Shown piece after piece: positions 18,277 to 27,689 of a stretch of DNA of 64,000 bases. Within the stretch, counting starts at the first letter, position 1. Every line of letters begins with the position of its first letter. A program made the position numbers and the translations under genes. The stretch comes from Bacillus cereus ATCC 14579 (lineage in GTDB: Bacteria > Bacillota > Bacilli > Bacillales > Bacillaceae_G). The stretch is from the NCBI RefSeq assembly GCF_000007825.1, contig NC_004722.1, forward strand, positions 155,001 to 219,000, read 5' to 3'. The notes beneath the pieces are model-generated. The model was not told the DNA's origin, searched no databases, and saw only the letters and a list, made by a program, of their open reading frames with translations.

Positions 18277-19089
18277 CTACCAAGACGGTAAAACAGAACC
18301 ATCAAATTTTTTCTCGATAAATTCTTTTACTTCTTTAGATTGATAAGCTTTCTTTAATTTATTTACAACAACATCATCTTTATTTTCAGTACGAACAACG
18401 ACCCAGTTCACATAGGGTGAATCTTTTCCTTCGCGGAAAATAGAATCTTTCGCTGGACTTAATTTTGCACCTAATGCAAAGTTTGTGTTAATTGCAGCTG
18501 CTTTCACTTCACTTAGTTGCGTTGGTAATTGAGATGCCTCTAATTCGACAATCTTTAATTTTTTTGGATTTTCAATTACATCTTTTGCAGTCGCTTTTTC
18601 TGTAGCCTTTGGATCAACTTTTAAAACCCCTGCTTTTTCAAATAATTTTAAAGCTCGAAGTTCATTCGTTGGGTCATTTGGTACAGCAATTGCATCGCCC
18701 TCTTTTAAGTCTTTTACATCTTTTATATCTTTAGAATATACACCCATAGGGAATGTTACTGTTGAAAATACTTCAGCTAATTTCATATTGCGTTCAGCTT
18801 TAAATACATCTAAATATGATTTCGTTTGGTAACTATTTACATCAAGGCTTTTTTCATCTAATGATACGTTTGGCGCTACATAATCATTAAATACTTTTAT
18901 ATCAATTTCGAGGCCATCTTTTGCTGCAACTTCTTTTACCTTTTCAAAAATTTGTTCATGTGGTCCACCTGTTACACCGACAGTAATCTTTTTCTCGTCT
19001 AATTCTTTTACCTCTTTATCTGAACTCACACTACATGCGCCTAATAATAATACTGCTCCGCTTACAATGCTTAATAATACCTTTTTCAT
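18277..19089 (-). CDS. metQ: Methionine-binding lipoprotein MetQ
   Basis: A 270-aa NlpA-family lipoprotein that captures D/L-methionine outside the membrane. The signal has the lipobox LLGAC (Cys at 19), and the mature part contains the conserved VGVTGGPHEQIFEKV and NVSLDEKSLDVNSYQTKSYLD. The ATG sits behind GGGGGAT. It is the first gene of the operon, directly after the S-box, an order (QNI) that differs from B. subtilis metNPQ. Confidence 0.95.
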   Translation of the reverse strand: MKKVLLSIVSGAVLLLGACSVSSDKEVKELDEKKITVGVTGGPHEQIFEKVKEVAAKDGLEIDIKVFNDYVAPNVSLDEKSLDVNSYQTKSYLDVFKAERNMKLAEVFSTVTFPMGVYSKDIKDVKDLKEGDAIAVPNDPTNELRALKLFEKAGVLKVDPKATEKATAKDVIENPKKLKIVELEASQLPTQLSEVKAAAINTNFALGAKLSPAKDSIFREGKDSPYVNWVVVRTENKDDVVVNKLKKAYQSKEVKEFIEKKFDGSVLPSW

Positions 19090-19120
19090 CTATAAATCCC
19101 CCTTCATATACGTTCCAAAA

Positions 19121-19154
19121 TAAAAAGCACCTCCCAAAAAATAAGAGAGGTGCC
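19121..19154 (-). terminator. Expression-platform terminator of the metQ S-box
   Basis: On the minus strand GCACCTC ... GAGGTGC is followed by TTTTTATTTT, 31-65 nt before the metQ start. It is the off-state hairpin of the riboswitch. Confidence 0.9.
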
Positions 19155-19175
19155 GAATAGACGAAATAGATTCCT

Positions 19176-19290
19176 CTCTTATCTTCCAAAACGAAAACTC
19201 GTTTTGCAGGAATTAGCACCTTAGCTTATACGTCATAAGCTCGGTTGCCGGGCATCATCGGGCCAGTCCCTCCGCCACTCTTGATAAGAG
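19176..19290 (-). ncRNA. SAM-I riboswitch (S-box) controlling metQNI
   Basis: Minus-strand aptamer with P1 CTCTTATC/GATAAGAG, the conserved AGAGTGGCGGAGGGACTGGCC core start, GATGATGCCCGGCAACC and GGTGCTAATTCC. With bound SAM the terminator at 19121-19154 forms and methionine uptake is switched off. Confidence 0.96.
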
Positions 19291-19320
19291 TATGTGTATG
19301 TAGTTTTGAATATGGTACTA

Positions 19321-19349
19321 ATAGTAAATCGTACAAAAAGAATTGTCAA
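19321..19349 (-). promoter_or_regulatory. Promoter of the metQNI operon
   Basis: Minus strand TTGACA (19344-19349), 17-bp spacer, TACTAT (19321-19326). It lies about 31 nt upstream of the S-box aptamer. Confidence 0.8.
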
Positions 19350-19369
19350 TGATATTTTCAGAATATATT

Positions 19370-20278
19370 TTATTTTAAGGTAATCGAAACGTTCCCCTTT
19401 TTATGTCCTTTTTCTACATATATATGAGCTTCAGCAATTTCTTCTAATCGGTAAGTTCTATCAATAACAGGCTTTAGCTTTTCTGTTTCAGCTAGTTGTT
19501 TTAGTAGGTTCATATCTTCTTTACTGACTTTTGCCATCATTCCGTTCACAGATACATATTTTCCATTAGGCATTAATGCATCTGTACAAAGAGACTTATT
19601 ATATTTTCCAACTGCATCAAATATAATATCATAGTGCTCGCCCCGCTTAGTAAAATCTTCTTTCATATAATCAATTACGTTGTCTGCCCCTAAAGCTGTT
19701 ACTAAATCGAAATTCGAACTACTACAAATGGCTGTGACAGTCGCCCCGAAGTATTTCGCAAGTTGTACGGCAGCTGTCCCGACTGACCCAGAGGCGCCGT
19801 ATATAAGTACTCGTTGCCCTTTTTTTATCTGTCCTTTTCTAAGGAAGTGCAATGCTGAAGTTCCGCCAAAAGGAATAACGGCAGCTTCTTCATATGTCAC
19901 ATTGGTAGGTTTTAATGCTATTAATCCACTTTCATGCACGCATGTGTATTCGGCATAACCACCAAGGTTTAGTTCTGTTAATGCAAAAACTTGATCTCCT
20001 TTTTTAAATTGTGTTACATCTGTTCCAATGTCTTCGATTTCACCGGATAACTCTACGCCAAGTATAGGTTTTCTCGGTTTTCTGAAACCTAATATGATCC
20101 GCATAGGAATCCAAAATAAGAGGGGGCTATTAAAGCCACGTATTCTACAATCTCCAGTCGATACACTTGTTGCGTGAATTTTAACTAATACTTCATTTTT
20201 TTTAGGTTTAGGCTTTTCTATATTTTGAAGTTGGAGAACATTAGGTGGTCCATACTTTGTGCAAATAATAGCTTTCAT
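19370..20278 (-). CDS. NAD(P)-dependent zinc-less alcohol dehydrogenase / quinone oxidoreductase-like
   Basis: A 302-aa medium-chain dehydrogenase/reductase. It has a GroES-like N-terminus (HATSVSTGDCRIRG, GVELSGEIEDIG), lacks the catalytic zinc Cys/His pattern, and has the nucleotide-binding loop YGASGSVGTAAVQLAKYFGA near residue 150. Such proteins reduce quinones or enones with NADPH. I chose the ATG at 20278, which follows AGGAGGTC by 3-4 nt and gives the usual MKAIICTKYG start; an upstream ATG lacks a site. Single gene, substrate unknown. Confidence 0.88.
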   Translation of the reverse strand: MKAIICTKYGPPNVLQLQNIEKPKPKKNEVLVKIHATSVSTGDCRIRGFNSPLLFWIPMRIILGFRKPRKPILGVELSGEIEDIGTDVTQFKKGDQVFALTELNLGGYAEYTCVHESGLIALKPTNVTYEEAAVIPFGGTSALHFLRKGQIKKGQRVLIYGASGSVGTAAVQLAKYFGATVTAICSSSNFDLVTALGADNVIDYMKEDFTKRGEHYDIIFDAVGKYNKSLCTDALMPNGKYVSVNGMMAKVSKEDMNLLKQLAETEKLKPVIDRTYRLEEIAEAHIYVEKGHKKGNVSITLK

Positions 20279-20435
20279 AATGACCTCCTGAAATGAGTTG
20301 TTATTATTTACATCATATTTAAACTTTTTCTCAAACATGTTGCTATATAGGAAATAAATTTAAAGAAGAATATTACGAATTATATAGATTTCATAGGAAA
20401 AGAGATGATATTATTTTTGGGAAGGAGGGGACGTT

Positions 20436-21200
20436 ATGAAAAAAATTATTTTAATTTCAAGTTTAGTACTTGCAGTCGGTCTAGGAGTAGGGTGTAGTAA
20501 TGAGAAAGCAAAAAAGACTGATGAACCGAAAAAAGAAGCTGTGCAGAAAGAAAAGGAATTAACAGCGAAGGATGTTTTTAATAAAGCGAATGAAGCTTTT
20601 AAAAACGAAGAAAATGTAACGATGACATATGATGTGGGAATAAAGGCTGAAGGAACAGAGATGAATGTAATAAAGGCCAAAATGCAATTAGAGCCGAAGA
20701 AAAAAAATTCTCGTTCTGAAATGAATGTTTCTGGTACTGAGGTTGTTGTTTATGATGTGGGTGGCAAAATTGCTGGTCAGTTGAAAAATCCTAATACGGG
20801 TGAAGTTATGTCTGTACCAGAGGAACAATTAAATGCTAACGGAATGAATGCGACTCAAGGAATGGTAGATAATTTAGAGATTCCATCGGAAATTTTAAAT
20901 AAAGTGAAGATGGAGAAAAGTGGAGATAATTATAAGCTGAAGTTTGCATTAAAAGGGCAAGAGACAGAGAGTATGTTAGCTAGTATGGATGAAAAGCAGA
21001 AACAAATGCTACAAGGCCAAAATGCAAAGATAGAAGAAATAGATGGAGAATATATTATTACAAAAGATTTTAAATATGAATCAGCAAAGATAGATATGGT
21101 TATGAGTAGCAATGGTGAGGATAAAGCGCACATTATTACGGATGCGAAGTTTACATCGTATGATAAATTTGATCCAATACAATTGCCAGCAGCAAAGTAA
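20436..21200 (+). CDS. Predicted lipoprotein, DUF6612-like
   Basis: A 254-aa lipoprotein: signal MKKIILISSLVLAVGLGVGC with the lipid-acceptor Cys at 20, then a short Lys/Glu-rich linker and a beta-rich domain with repeated ETESM/VGGKIAGQL strands. The fold resembles LolA/LppX-like outer lipoproteins of the DUF6612 group, based on family memory. The ATG follows GGGAAGGAGGGG. It ends at a strong terminator. Function unknown. Confidence 0.82.
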   Translation: MKKIILISSLVLAVGLGVGCSNEKAKKTDEPKKEAVQKEKELTAKDVFNKANEAFKNEENVTMTYDVGIKAEGTEMNVIKAKMQLEPKKKNSRSEMNVSGTEVVVYDVGGKIAGQLKNPNTGEVMSVPEEQLNANGMNATQGMVDNLEIPSEILNKVKMEKSGDNYKLKFALKGQETESMLASMDEKQKQMLQGQNAKIEEIDGEYIITKDFKYESAKIDMVMSSNGEDKAHIITDAKFTSYDKFDPIQLPAAK

Positions 21201-21208
21201 TCACTGTC

Positions 21209-21243
21209 AAGAGAGGTACCTGAAAGAACAGGTATCTCTTTTT
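21209..21243 (+). terminator. Terminator of the lipoprotein gene
   Basis: AAGAGAGGTACCTG-AAAGAA-CAGGTATCTCTTTTTG. The stem has one G·U. Confidence 0.88.
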
Positions 21244-21266
21244 GTTGCTAATAAGGAGAGTGTCCT

Positions 21267-22703
21267 TTGAAAAAAAGAAAGATAGTAGTGGTCATTGTTG
21301 CATATACGGTTTTGCTTGCAACGTCTGTACATACGTATAAAAAACAAATTGATCATCCTATTATGAGTGATGTAGGTAAATTGCTTCCGACAAAAATAAA
21401 ACGTGTTGAAAGTGCTACGGAAGAGCACTCGTTAATAAAATTAGTGCGAGATGCAAAAGTTTCAGGAGAGAAAATTTCCATTGCAGGCATGCAACATAGC
21501 CAAGGAGGACAGACATATTATCCAAATGGCACGATGCTCGATATGAAAGGGTATAATAAAATATTAGAATTTGATCCAGAGAAGAAGCAGATTACAGTTC
21601 AAAGTGGTGTCACGTGGAATGATATTCAGAAGAAAATAAATCCATATGGCCTTGCGGTACAGGTCATGCAGTCTCAAAATATTTTTACTGTTGGTGGTTC
21701 ATTAAGTGTAAATGTACACGGGCGTGATATTCGTCATGAGGCACTAATTGATACAGTAGATTCATTTAGATTGTTAATGGCAGATGGCACGGTACGTAAT
21801 GTAAGTAGAGAAGAAAATGCAGAGTTATTTCCATATGTCATTGGGGGTTACGGTTTATTTGGAGTTATTTTAGATGTGACGCTGAAGTTAACAGATGATG
21901 AATTATATGAAATGCACACGAGAATGATAGATTATAAAGAATACGTATCTTATTTCAAAGAGAAAGTGAAAAGAGATGAAAATGTTCGTATGCACTTAGC
22001 GCGTATTTCTGTTGCTCCAAATTCATTTTTAAAAGAGATGTATGTGACAGATTATACTTTGGCACAAAATCAAAATATGAGAGAAGAGTACAGTGAATTA
22101 AAGGAAGAAAATATTATAGCGGTACCGAAATTTTTACTTGGGTTATCACGTTATAGTGATTGGGGAAAGAATACATTTTGGGATATACAAAGAGGTTATT
22201 TTGAACGTACAGATGGAAAGTATGAGACGCGTAATAATGTTATGAGATCAGATAGTGCTTTTATGGAATATGAAAATCCAAATAGGACCGAAGTGTTACA
22301 AGAATACTTTGTGCCTATAGATGCTTTCACGGAGTATATAGATGATTTACGTAACGTATTAAATGAAGAAGAGTTTAATTTACTCAACATTACGATTCGT
22401 TACGTGGAAAAGAATGAAAATGCAGTTTTGTCCTATGCGAAAGATGATATGTTTGCGCTGGTTCTTTTGATTAACCAGGGACGCTCAGAGAGTGAGATAA
22501 AGAAAACAGAGGATGTCATTCGGAAGATGATTGATGTTACTTTAAAGCATAACGGTAGTTACTATTTGCCGTACTATTCTTATCCAACGAAAGAGCAGTT
22601 AAAGAGGGCATATCCTCGTATTGAAGAATTTCTCAAGAAAAAGAAGGAAGTAGATTCAGAAGAGAGATTTGTGAATTTATTTTATAGGGAGTATACGAAA
22701 TGA
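21267..22703 (+). CDS. FAD-binding oxidoreductase, membrane-anchored
   Basis: A 478-aa flavoprotein of the FAD-binding-4 / aldonolactone oxidase group. An N-terminal hydrophobic segment (about residues 5-22) probably anchors it outside. The FAD domain shows SIAGMQHSQGGQ, ITVQSGVTW and TVGGSLSVNVHGRD, followed by GGYGLFGVILDVTLKL. The start is TTG, with AAGGAGAG 6 nt upstream. Its stop overlaps the next gene by 4 nt (ATGA), so it forms a pair with a short MFS protein. The substrate is unknown; sugar lactones or polyols are possible for this family. Confidence 0.85.
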   Translation: MKKRKIVVVIVAYTVLLATSVHTYKKQIDHPIMSDVGKLLPTKIKRVESATEEHSLIKLVRDAKVSGEKISIAGMQHSQGGQTYYPNGTMLDMKGYNKILEFDPEKKQITVQSGVTWNDIQKKINPYGLAVQVMQSQNIFTVGGSLSVNVHGRDIRHEALIDTVDSFRLLMADGTVRNVSREENAELFPYVIGGYGLFGVILDVTLKLTDDELYEMHTRMIDYKEYVSYFKEKVKRDENVRMHLARISVAPNSFLKEMYVTDYTLAQNQNMREEYSELKEENIIAVPKFLLGLSRYSDWGKNTFWDIQRGYFERTDGKYETRNNVMRSDSAFMEYENPNRTEVLQEYFVPIDAFTEYIDDLRNVLNEEEFNLLNITIRYVEKNENAVLSYAKDDMFALVLLINQGRSESEIKKTEDVIRKMIDVTLKHNGSYYLPYYSYPTKEQLKRAYPRIEEFLKKKKEVDSEERFVNLFYREYTK

Positions 22704-23233
22704 CATATAGAAGATTTGTGGCTTCGCAAAGTATCATCATGATGGCAGGAAGTATGGTATTTCCTTTTTATATATTATTGCTTCGAAACGTTGGAAATAG
22801 CTTCTCGCAATTTGGCTGGGCGTATGGCTTATTTGCTTTAACATCAGCACTTGTATATCCACTAGTGGGAAAGATATCTGATCAAGTAGGTGATAAAAAA
22901 TTATTAATCATATACGCTTGGTCCATGGCAATCTTAATGCTTTGCTTTCCGATTGCCACGGAAGTATGGCATGTATATATTCTTCAAATTGTAATGGGCA
23001 TTTTAGGTGCTGTGCAGCGTAATACTGAGAAGACTTCGTTAGCACGAAAGGTTGCGCAGGAAAAGGCTGGTTATGAGATTGGAAAATACCATGTGTGGAC
23101 ATCCATTGGCGGAGCAGTAGCGGTTATTGCCACGGGATATTTAGTAGATTTCTTTACGATTGGTACAATTTTTTATATTGCATCTATTCTATATGTAGTG
23201 AGCGGGATTGTATTAAGTAGTAAAAAAATATAA
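22700..23233 (+). CDS. Half-length MFS transporter-like membrane protein
   Basis: A 177-aa protein with about five membrane helices and the MFS motif-A-like GKISDQVGDKKLLI at 57-70. Typical MFS proteins have 12 helices and about 400 aa, so this is about half a transporter; it ends cleanly with SSKKI and I see no second half downstream. It overlaps the flavoprotein gene by ATGA, implying coupled translation. It may dimerise, act as a partner of the oxidase, or be a stable truncated remnant. Confidence 0.75.
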   Translation: MTYRRFVASQSIIMMAGSMVFPFYILLLRNVGNSFSQFGWAYGLFALTSALVYPLVGKISDQVGDKKLLIIYAWSMAILMLCFPIATEVWHVYILQIVMGILGAVQRNTEKTSLARKVAQEKAGYEIGKYHVWTSIGGAVAVIATGYLVDFFTIGTIFYIASILYVVSGIVLSSKKI

Positions 23234-23302
23234 CTATTCCTATTTTCACCTTAATACCCTTTATTTGTTATACTAAAAGGGAATACAAAAGAAAAGGGGA
23301 CA

Positions 23303-25030
23303 GTGCCTTTGATGAAATTTGTAGTTTTAGCTATTCTTACTTTGTTTTTGATTCCATGGACAAGAAGTAGTAGTAAGCTTCGAGCAGTGGATAAGAAGGG
23401 AGATAAGAAGGTTGTAAAGGGTAAGAAATCATCTATTTTAGTTATTCCTGTTTTATTTTGGATAGGTATTGCAATCTATGAATACTTTTGGCTAATTGAT
23501 GATCGGGTAGACTCGATTCTTACTCATTATTCTGTTGCAGTAGCAATTTTAATTGGGCTTGTTTTATTTTCACAAGATCAAATAGGGAAATTAGAAGGTA
23601 CATTAAAAGGACTTTTAATGTTTATTTTACTCGCAAGTTACGGCTACTTTGGTTATTTGCACGATATAGTAATCTCGCAAAAGAAATATGATTCTGTTGT
23701 TAAGATAGAGAAAGATATTTCAGAGCCATTTACTGAAAATGACCAGCCGTTTACAGTGCCGCCAAAGACAGCGGAGAATAAGATGAAAAAAGTATTTGGT
23801 GATATTCCGAAAGTAGCTTATTTTGAGCTAGGAGAATTAACGCCACAAATGGTAAACGGCGAGGCTTTATATGTAGCGCCGATTGAAGTTTCAGGATTTT
23901 TTAAAGCGCGTAAAGCTGAGACAATACCAGGGTATGTAACGATGTCAGGTACGAATCCTGATGCGGAAGCGAAACTGCACCTCGGTTATAAAATGAAATA
24001 TGTGCCAAGCATGTTTTTTGGTAATAATTTAGAGCGTGTGGTAAGGCAAGCAGAACCAAATTTAATCTTTAAAGGAAAACCTAAATTTGAGGTTGATGAT
24101 AAAGGAAAACCATATTATACAATGACGTATGGTGAATTTATTTCAGGAAGATCTGGATTTGAGGTAGAAGGTGTTGTCGTAGTAGATGCACAAACAGGTG
24201 AAGTGAAAAGATATGATAAAGGAAAGGCACCTAAATTTGTTGATGGTGTATTAAATCATGAGACTGCATCTACGTTAAATACGTACTTTGGTAAATATAT
24301 TCACGGATTTTGGAATACGAAATTCTCACAAACAGATATGAAAATTCCGACTGAGTGGGGAACGAAAGAAGGCGTGACCCCGATCTTTGGTAAAGATGGA
24401 ACACTGTATTATTTTACAGACTTTACTTCTCCAAAAGAAGGAGTAGATTCAGCCCTAGGATATTCATTAGTAGATGCACGCACAGGCAAGCTATATTACT
24501 ATAATGGAAAAGAAGTAAAGGGGATTATGGATGGTTCAGCAGCTACAGAAGTAGTAGATAATTCCTTTAAGAGAGAGAAATGGCATGGGACAATGCCTGT
24601 CATTTATAACGTATACGGTAAACCAGCTTGGATTATTCCGGTTGTTGATGACGGAGGCCTAGTACGTGCACATACAGTTGTATATGCTGCTAATGCAAAA
24701 ATATTTGCGACAGGTTCTTCGCAGAAAGAAGCGCTTGAGAATTATAAAAATGTAATGAGCGGTAATGGTGATACATTTAGACCAACCTCAACAGGAAAAG
24801 AAGCGCAAAAAGAAGGTATTGTACAACGTGTATATAAAGAAAAATCAGGTGAAAATACAATCGTGTACGTACTTTTAGAGAATGAACAAAAGGTATTTAT
24901 GATACCGGTGAAGAAATTCCCATATGCTATGTTTACAGAAGTAGGAGACCCAATTCAAATTACATATTTAGATACGGGAGAGATGATGTCCTCAGTATCT
25001 AAATTTACGAATAGCAATGTGAAAAAGTAA
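23303..25030 (+). CDS. Membrane protein with PepSY-like extracytoplasmic repeats
   Basis: A protein of about 572-575 aa. Several N-terminal hydrophobic segments (about 4-20, 46-66, 77-92 and 98-118) precede a large outside domain with two PepSY-like units, VVVVDAQTGEVKRYDKG and YSLVDARTGKLYYYNGK. The end has an OB-like strand pattern (VQRVYKEKSGENTIVYVLL). The start is uncertain among GTG 23303, TTG 23309 and ATG 23312, all after AAAGGGGA. I do not recognise the family. Single gene with its own terminator. Confidence 0.75.
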   Translation: MPLMKFVVLAILTLFLIPWTRSSSKLRAVDKKGDKKVVKGKKSSILVIPVLFWIGIAIYEYFWLIDDRVDSILTHYSVAVAILIGLVLFSQDQIGKLEGTLKGLLMFILLASYGYFGYLHDIVISQKKYDSVVKIEKDISEPFTENDQPFTVPPKTAENKMKKVFGDIPKVAYFELGELTPQMVNGEALYVAPIEVSGFFKARKAETIPGYVTMSGTNPDAEAKLHLGYKMKYVPSMFFGNNLERVVRQAEPNLIFKGKPKFEVDDKGKPYYTMTYGEFISGRSGFEVEGVVVVDAQTGEVKRYDKGKAPKFVDGVLNHETASTLNTYFGKYIHGFWNTKFSQTDMKIPTEWGTKEGVTPIFGKDGTLYYFTDFTSPKEGVDSALGYSLVDARTGKLYYYNGKEVKGIMDGSAATEVVDNSFKREKWHGTMPVIYNVYGKPAWIIPVVDDGGLVRAHTVVYAANAKIFATGSSQKEALENYKNVMSGNGDTFRPTSTGKEAQKEGIVQRVYKEKSGENTIVYVLLENEQKVFMIPVKKFPYAMFTEVGDPIQITYLDTGEMMSSVSKFTNSNVKK

Positions 25031-25057
25031 AGCGATAGAATTTCTATCGCTTTTTTT
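25029..25057 (+). terminator. Terminator of the PepSY-like membrane protein gene
   Basis: AAAGCGATAGAA/TTTCTATCGCTTT with T7. Confidence 0.92.
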
Positions 25058-25156
25058 ACATTATGAAAGAGGAAAATGCGCTGTACTTGACGTATGTTTA
25101 TGATGTAACTATAATTGTTACGATTCAGTTTGTATAGGAAAGGGTGAATTGAAAAA

Positions 25157-26407
25157 GTGAATGAAGTTAATCACGAAATATATAAACCTGTAAAGGCAAA
25201 CAGGTTATGGATGATTCTTGTATTAGGAACACTTACGGCGATTGGACCATTATCTATTGATATGTATTTGCCTTCATTACCGAAGTTAACGGATGATTTG
25301 CAAACAGGTGCATCCCTCGCGCAGCTTACATTAACAGCTTGTTTGCTTGGGCTGTCAGTAGGACAATTATTTGTTGGCTCAATTAGTGATATTTACGGAA
25401 GACGCAAACCTCTTATTATTGCTCTTATTATTTATGTTGCTTCTTCTTTACTTTGTGCTGTTGCGCCATCTATTTGGACATTAGTGTTATTGCGCTTCCT
25501 ACAAGGAGCTTCAGGATCAGCCGGGATTGTTATATCACGTGCGATGGTACGTGATATGTATTCAGGTTCTGAAATGACGAAGTTTTTCTCACTGCTTATG
25601 TTAGTAAACGGAGCAGCGCCTATTTTGGCACCGATTATTGGGGGGCAATTATTACAGTTTACAACGTGGCGCGGTGTTTTCATCGTTCTTGGAGCAATTA
25701 GCGTATTCATGTTAATCTCAGCTACTTTTGTATTGCGTGAAACATTACCTCCTGAAGAAAGAGAAACGGGTGGTTTGTCAGGGACTTTGGCGACGTACGG
25801 AAAATTGTTAAAGGACCGTCTGTTTATGGGATATGCATTGTCACAAGGATTAGTAACAGCGGCAATGTTTGCATACATTTCGGGCTCACCATTTGTGTTG
25901 CAGAACATATACGGAGCATCACCACAGCAATTTAGTTTATTCTTTGCGATTAACGGCATCGGTATTATTATTGCTAGTCAGGTAACGGGTCGTTTAGCGG
26001 GGAAAGTGAATGAGAAGACATTATTTGTTGCTGGTATTATTATCGCAGCTGTTGGTGGCCTATCTTTACTACTTACAATCGTACTAGGAATAGGTTTAAT
26101 CGGTGTTTTATGTTCGTTATTCCTTGTTGTATCAAGTGTCGGGGTTGTATCAACAACTGGGTTCTCATTAGCGATGAGAAATCAGAAGCAAGCTGCAGGA
26201 ACAGCATCAGCTTTATTGGGCTTATTACAGTTCATTTCAGGAGCTCTTGTTGCGCCGCTAGTAGGTATCGGTGGAAGTAATACAGCATTACCGATGGGGG
26301 TTGTTATTGCGCTTTGTGAAGTAGGAGCAGTGTTATGTTATCTATTTATGGCCAGAAGAAGTGAGAAGCAGTTTGAACTGCAGCAAAAACAAAATTTAGA
26401 GGCTTAA
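25157..26407 (+). CDS. Bcr/CflA family multidrug MFS transporter
   Basis: A 416-aa 12-helix proton antiporter of the Bcr/CflA group (bicyclomycin, chloramphenicol and other drug efflux). Helix 1 has the group signature GPLSIDMYLPSLP, the loop 2-3 has motif A GSISDIYGRRKP, and helix 4-5 has RFLQGASGSAGIVISRAMVRD. The GTG start follows AAAGGGTG. Substrate not predictable. Confidence 0.93.
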   Translation: MNEVNHEIYKPVKANRLWMILVLGTLTAIGPLSIDMYLPSLPKLTDDLQTGASLAQLTLTACLLGLSVGQLFVGSISDIYGRRKPLIIALIIYVASSLLCAVAPSIWTLVLLRFLQGASGSAGIVISRAMVRDMYSGSEMTKFFSLLMLVNGAAPILAPIIGGQLLQFTTWRGVFIVLGAISVFMLISATFVLRETLPPEERETGGLSGTLATYGKLLKDRLFMGYALSQGLVTAAMFAYISGSPFVLQNIYGASPQQFSLFFAINGIGIIIASQVTGRLAGKVNEKTLFVAGIIIAAVGGLSLLLTIVLGIGLIGVLCSLFLVVSSVGVVSTTGFSLAMRNQKQAAGTASALLGLLQFISGALVAPLVGIGGSNTALPMGVVIALCEVGAVLCYLFMARRSEKQFELQQKQNLEA

Positions 26408-26410
26408 CAA

Positions 26411-26454
26411 AAAAGAACTGATTCAAAGGGAATGTTTGAATCAGTTCTTTTTTT
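26411..26454. terminator. Bidirectional terminator
   Basis: AAAAGAACTGATTCAAA / TTTGAATCAGTTCTTTT with a 7-nt loop and T run, between converging genes. Confidence 0.92.
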
Positions 26455-26887
26455 CATTTCTTTGAAATACCTCATACATATTATTCATGATCGTATCATA
26501 TAAAACAGCAAGTTTATCCCACCCCCAGCGATTACTATCGACTTCTTTTTCCCCACAGTCGATAATATCGGTATGGTCAGTAATTTTATACGCTTTTTTA
26601 ACGATAATAGGAGCAATCTTCGGTATACGTGGGATTTCCTTTAAGGTATCTGCAAAGTTTCCAATGTAGACATGACCGATGATTTCGATTGTTAATGATT
26701 TATCCGATATATTGAGCACGGTATGAAATTGATTTGTATGTTGTTGTTTTAAATATTGAGCTAACTTAAATGGAGCATGCTTCTTCTTTAATACGCGGCG
26801 AAGGCTCTCTGTATTTTCGATATGAAGTGATTTTTCGCGAATAAGGACACGAATATCTTCTCCCATAAAAGGTATTGTGTTGTACAT
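26441..26887 (-). CDS. Hypothetical protein, 148 aa
   Basis: A soluble 148-aa protein without signal or membrane segment. I do not recognise the family. It contains ISDKSLTIEIIGHVYIGNFADTL and an acidic middle (DHTDIIDCGEKEVD), then a Trp pair (RWGWDKL). The ATG at 26887 follows AAGGAGAATC. An 10-bp inverted repeat lies 20-50 nt upstream and may regulate it. Confidence 0.7.
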   Translation of the reverse strand: MYNTIPFMGEDIRVLIREKSLHIENTESLRRVLKKKHAPFKLAQYLKQQHTNQFHTVLNISDKSLTIEIIGHVYIGNFADTLKEIPRIPKIAPIIVKKAYKITDHTDIIDCGEKEVDSNRWGWDKLAVLYDTIMNNMYEVFQRNEKKN

Positions 26888-26906
26888 AGATGATTCTCCT
26901 TAAAAC

Positions 26907-26937
26907 CTTACATATGTTTGCGTTATGCATATGTAAG
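26907..26937 (-). promoter_or_regulatory. Inverted repeat upstream of the 148-aa gene
   Basis: CTTACATATG (26907-26916) and CATATGTAAG (26928-26937) form a perfect 10-bp inverted repeat with an 11-bp centre. It could be an operator or a 5' UTR hairpin. Confidence 0.5.
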
Positions 26938-27160
26938 TCTAGCATGGTTTGTTCTTTATGTGTGCTTACAGTTTTGTAAGGTGAGTAGTAAAGCAGTGCA
27001 AAAGTTATTTGTATAAAGTGACGATACTGTGACAAACATGTTGGTATACATGTTACGATGTCGTCTTAAGTGTAAAAAGTAGGATGTTCTCGGTATAATA
27101 ACAAGTGGAGATAAAAGAAACTATAATGAGTAGTAGCTGTAGATAAAAGGAGAAGAAGAG

Positions 27161-27664
27161 ATGAAGAAGGTTTTGGGTATTGCTGTAATGGGAAGTATGA
27201 TCCTTCTAGCAGGATGTAATGGAAATAAGGATACGAAAGAACCGAAAGAAAAGGTAGAGCAATCTACAGAACAAACAGAAGAAATGAAAGAATACCTTGC
27301 AGTACATGAAAAATACGATTTGAAAATGAATAAAGAAATTAATAACGCACTGCAGTTATTTGAAGTGGCAAAAGAAAAGGGCGGTAAGGAAATAACGACT
27401 GCTACATATAAAGAAGATGTGCAAAAGGTAACAACGAGCATGTTAGAAGATATTGATCATATACGAAAAGAAATTCGTGTTCCGAAGTCGAAAGAGCAAG
27501 AACATGAGGTATATGTCGGTTTCTTGAATGAATCGGAACAAGCAATGAAAAAATTACAGAAGTTAGCTAAAGAAGAAGATTCATCGTTGATTCGTGATAT
27601 AGAAATTAATTTTGCAACAGCATCGACATACTATAAACGTTTTCAAGCAGAAACGAAAAAATAA
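27161..27664 (+). CDS. Small predicted lipoprotein
   Basis: A 167-aa lipoprotein: signal with lipobox LLAGC (Cys19), then a helical charged domain with a YLAVHEKYDLKMNKE helix and DHIRKEIRVPKSKEQEHEVYVGFLNE. Similar helical lipoproteins are common in the B. cereus group; no function is known. The ATG is behind AAAAGGAGAAG. Single gene. Confidence 0.8.
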   Translation: MKKVLGIAVMGSMILLAGCNGNKDTKEPKEKVEQSTEQTEEMKEYLAVHEKYDLKMNKEINNALQLFEVAKEKGGKEITTATYKEDVQKVTTSMLEDIDHIRKEIRVPKSKEQEHEVYVGFLNESEQAMKKLQKLAKEEDSSLIRDIEINFATASTYYKRFQAETKK

Positions 27665-27689
27665 CCTTGCCTATGCAAGGTTATTTTTT
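27661..27689. terminator. Terminator between converging genes
   Basis: AATAACCTTGC-CTAT-GCAAGGTTATT followed by TTTT. Confidence 0.88.

Noticed and set aside
26907..26937. Possible PlcR box (TATG...CATA) upstream of the 148-aa gene
   Set aside because: The outer TATG and CATA are 19 bp end to end, not the 16 bp of the PlcR consensus, and the inner bases do not fit. Kept only as an unassigned inverted repeat.
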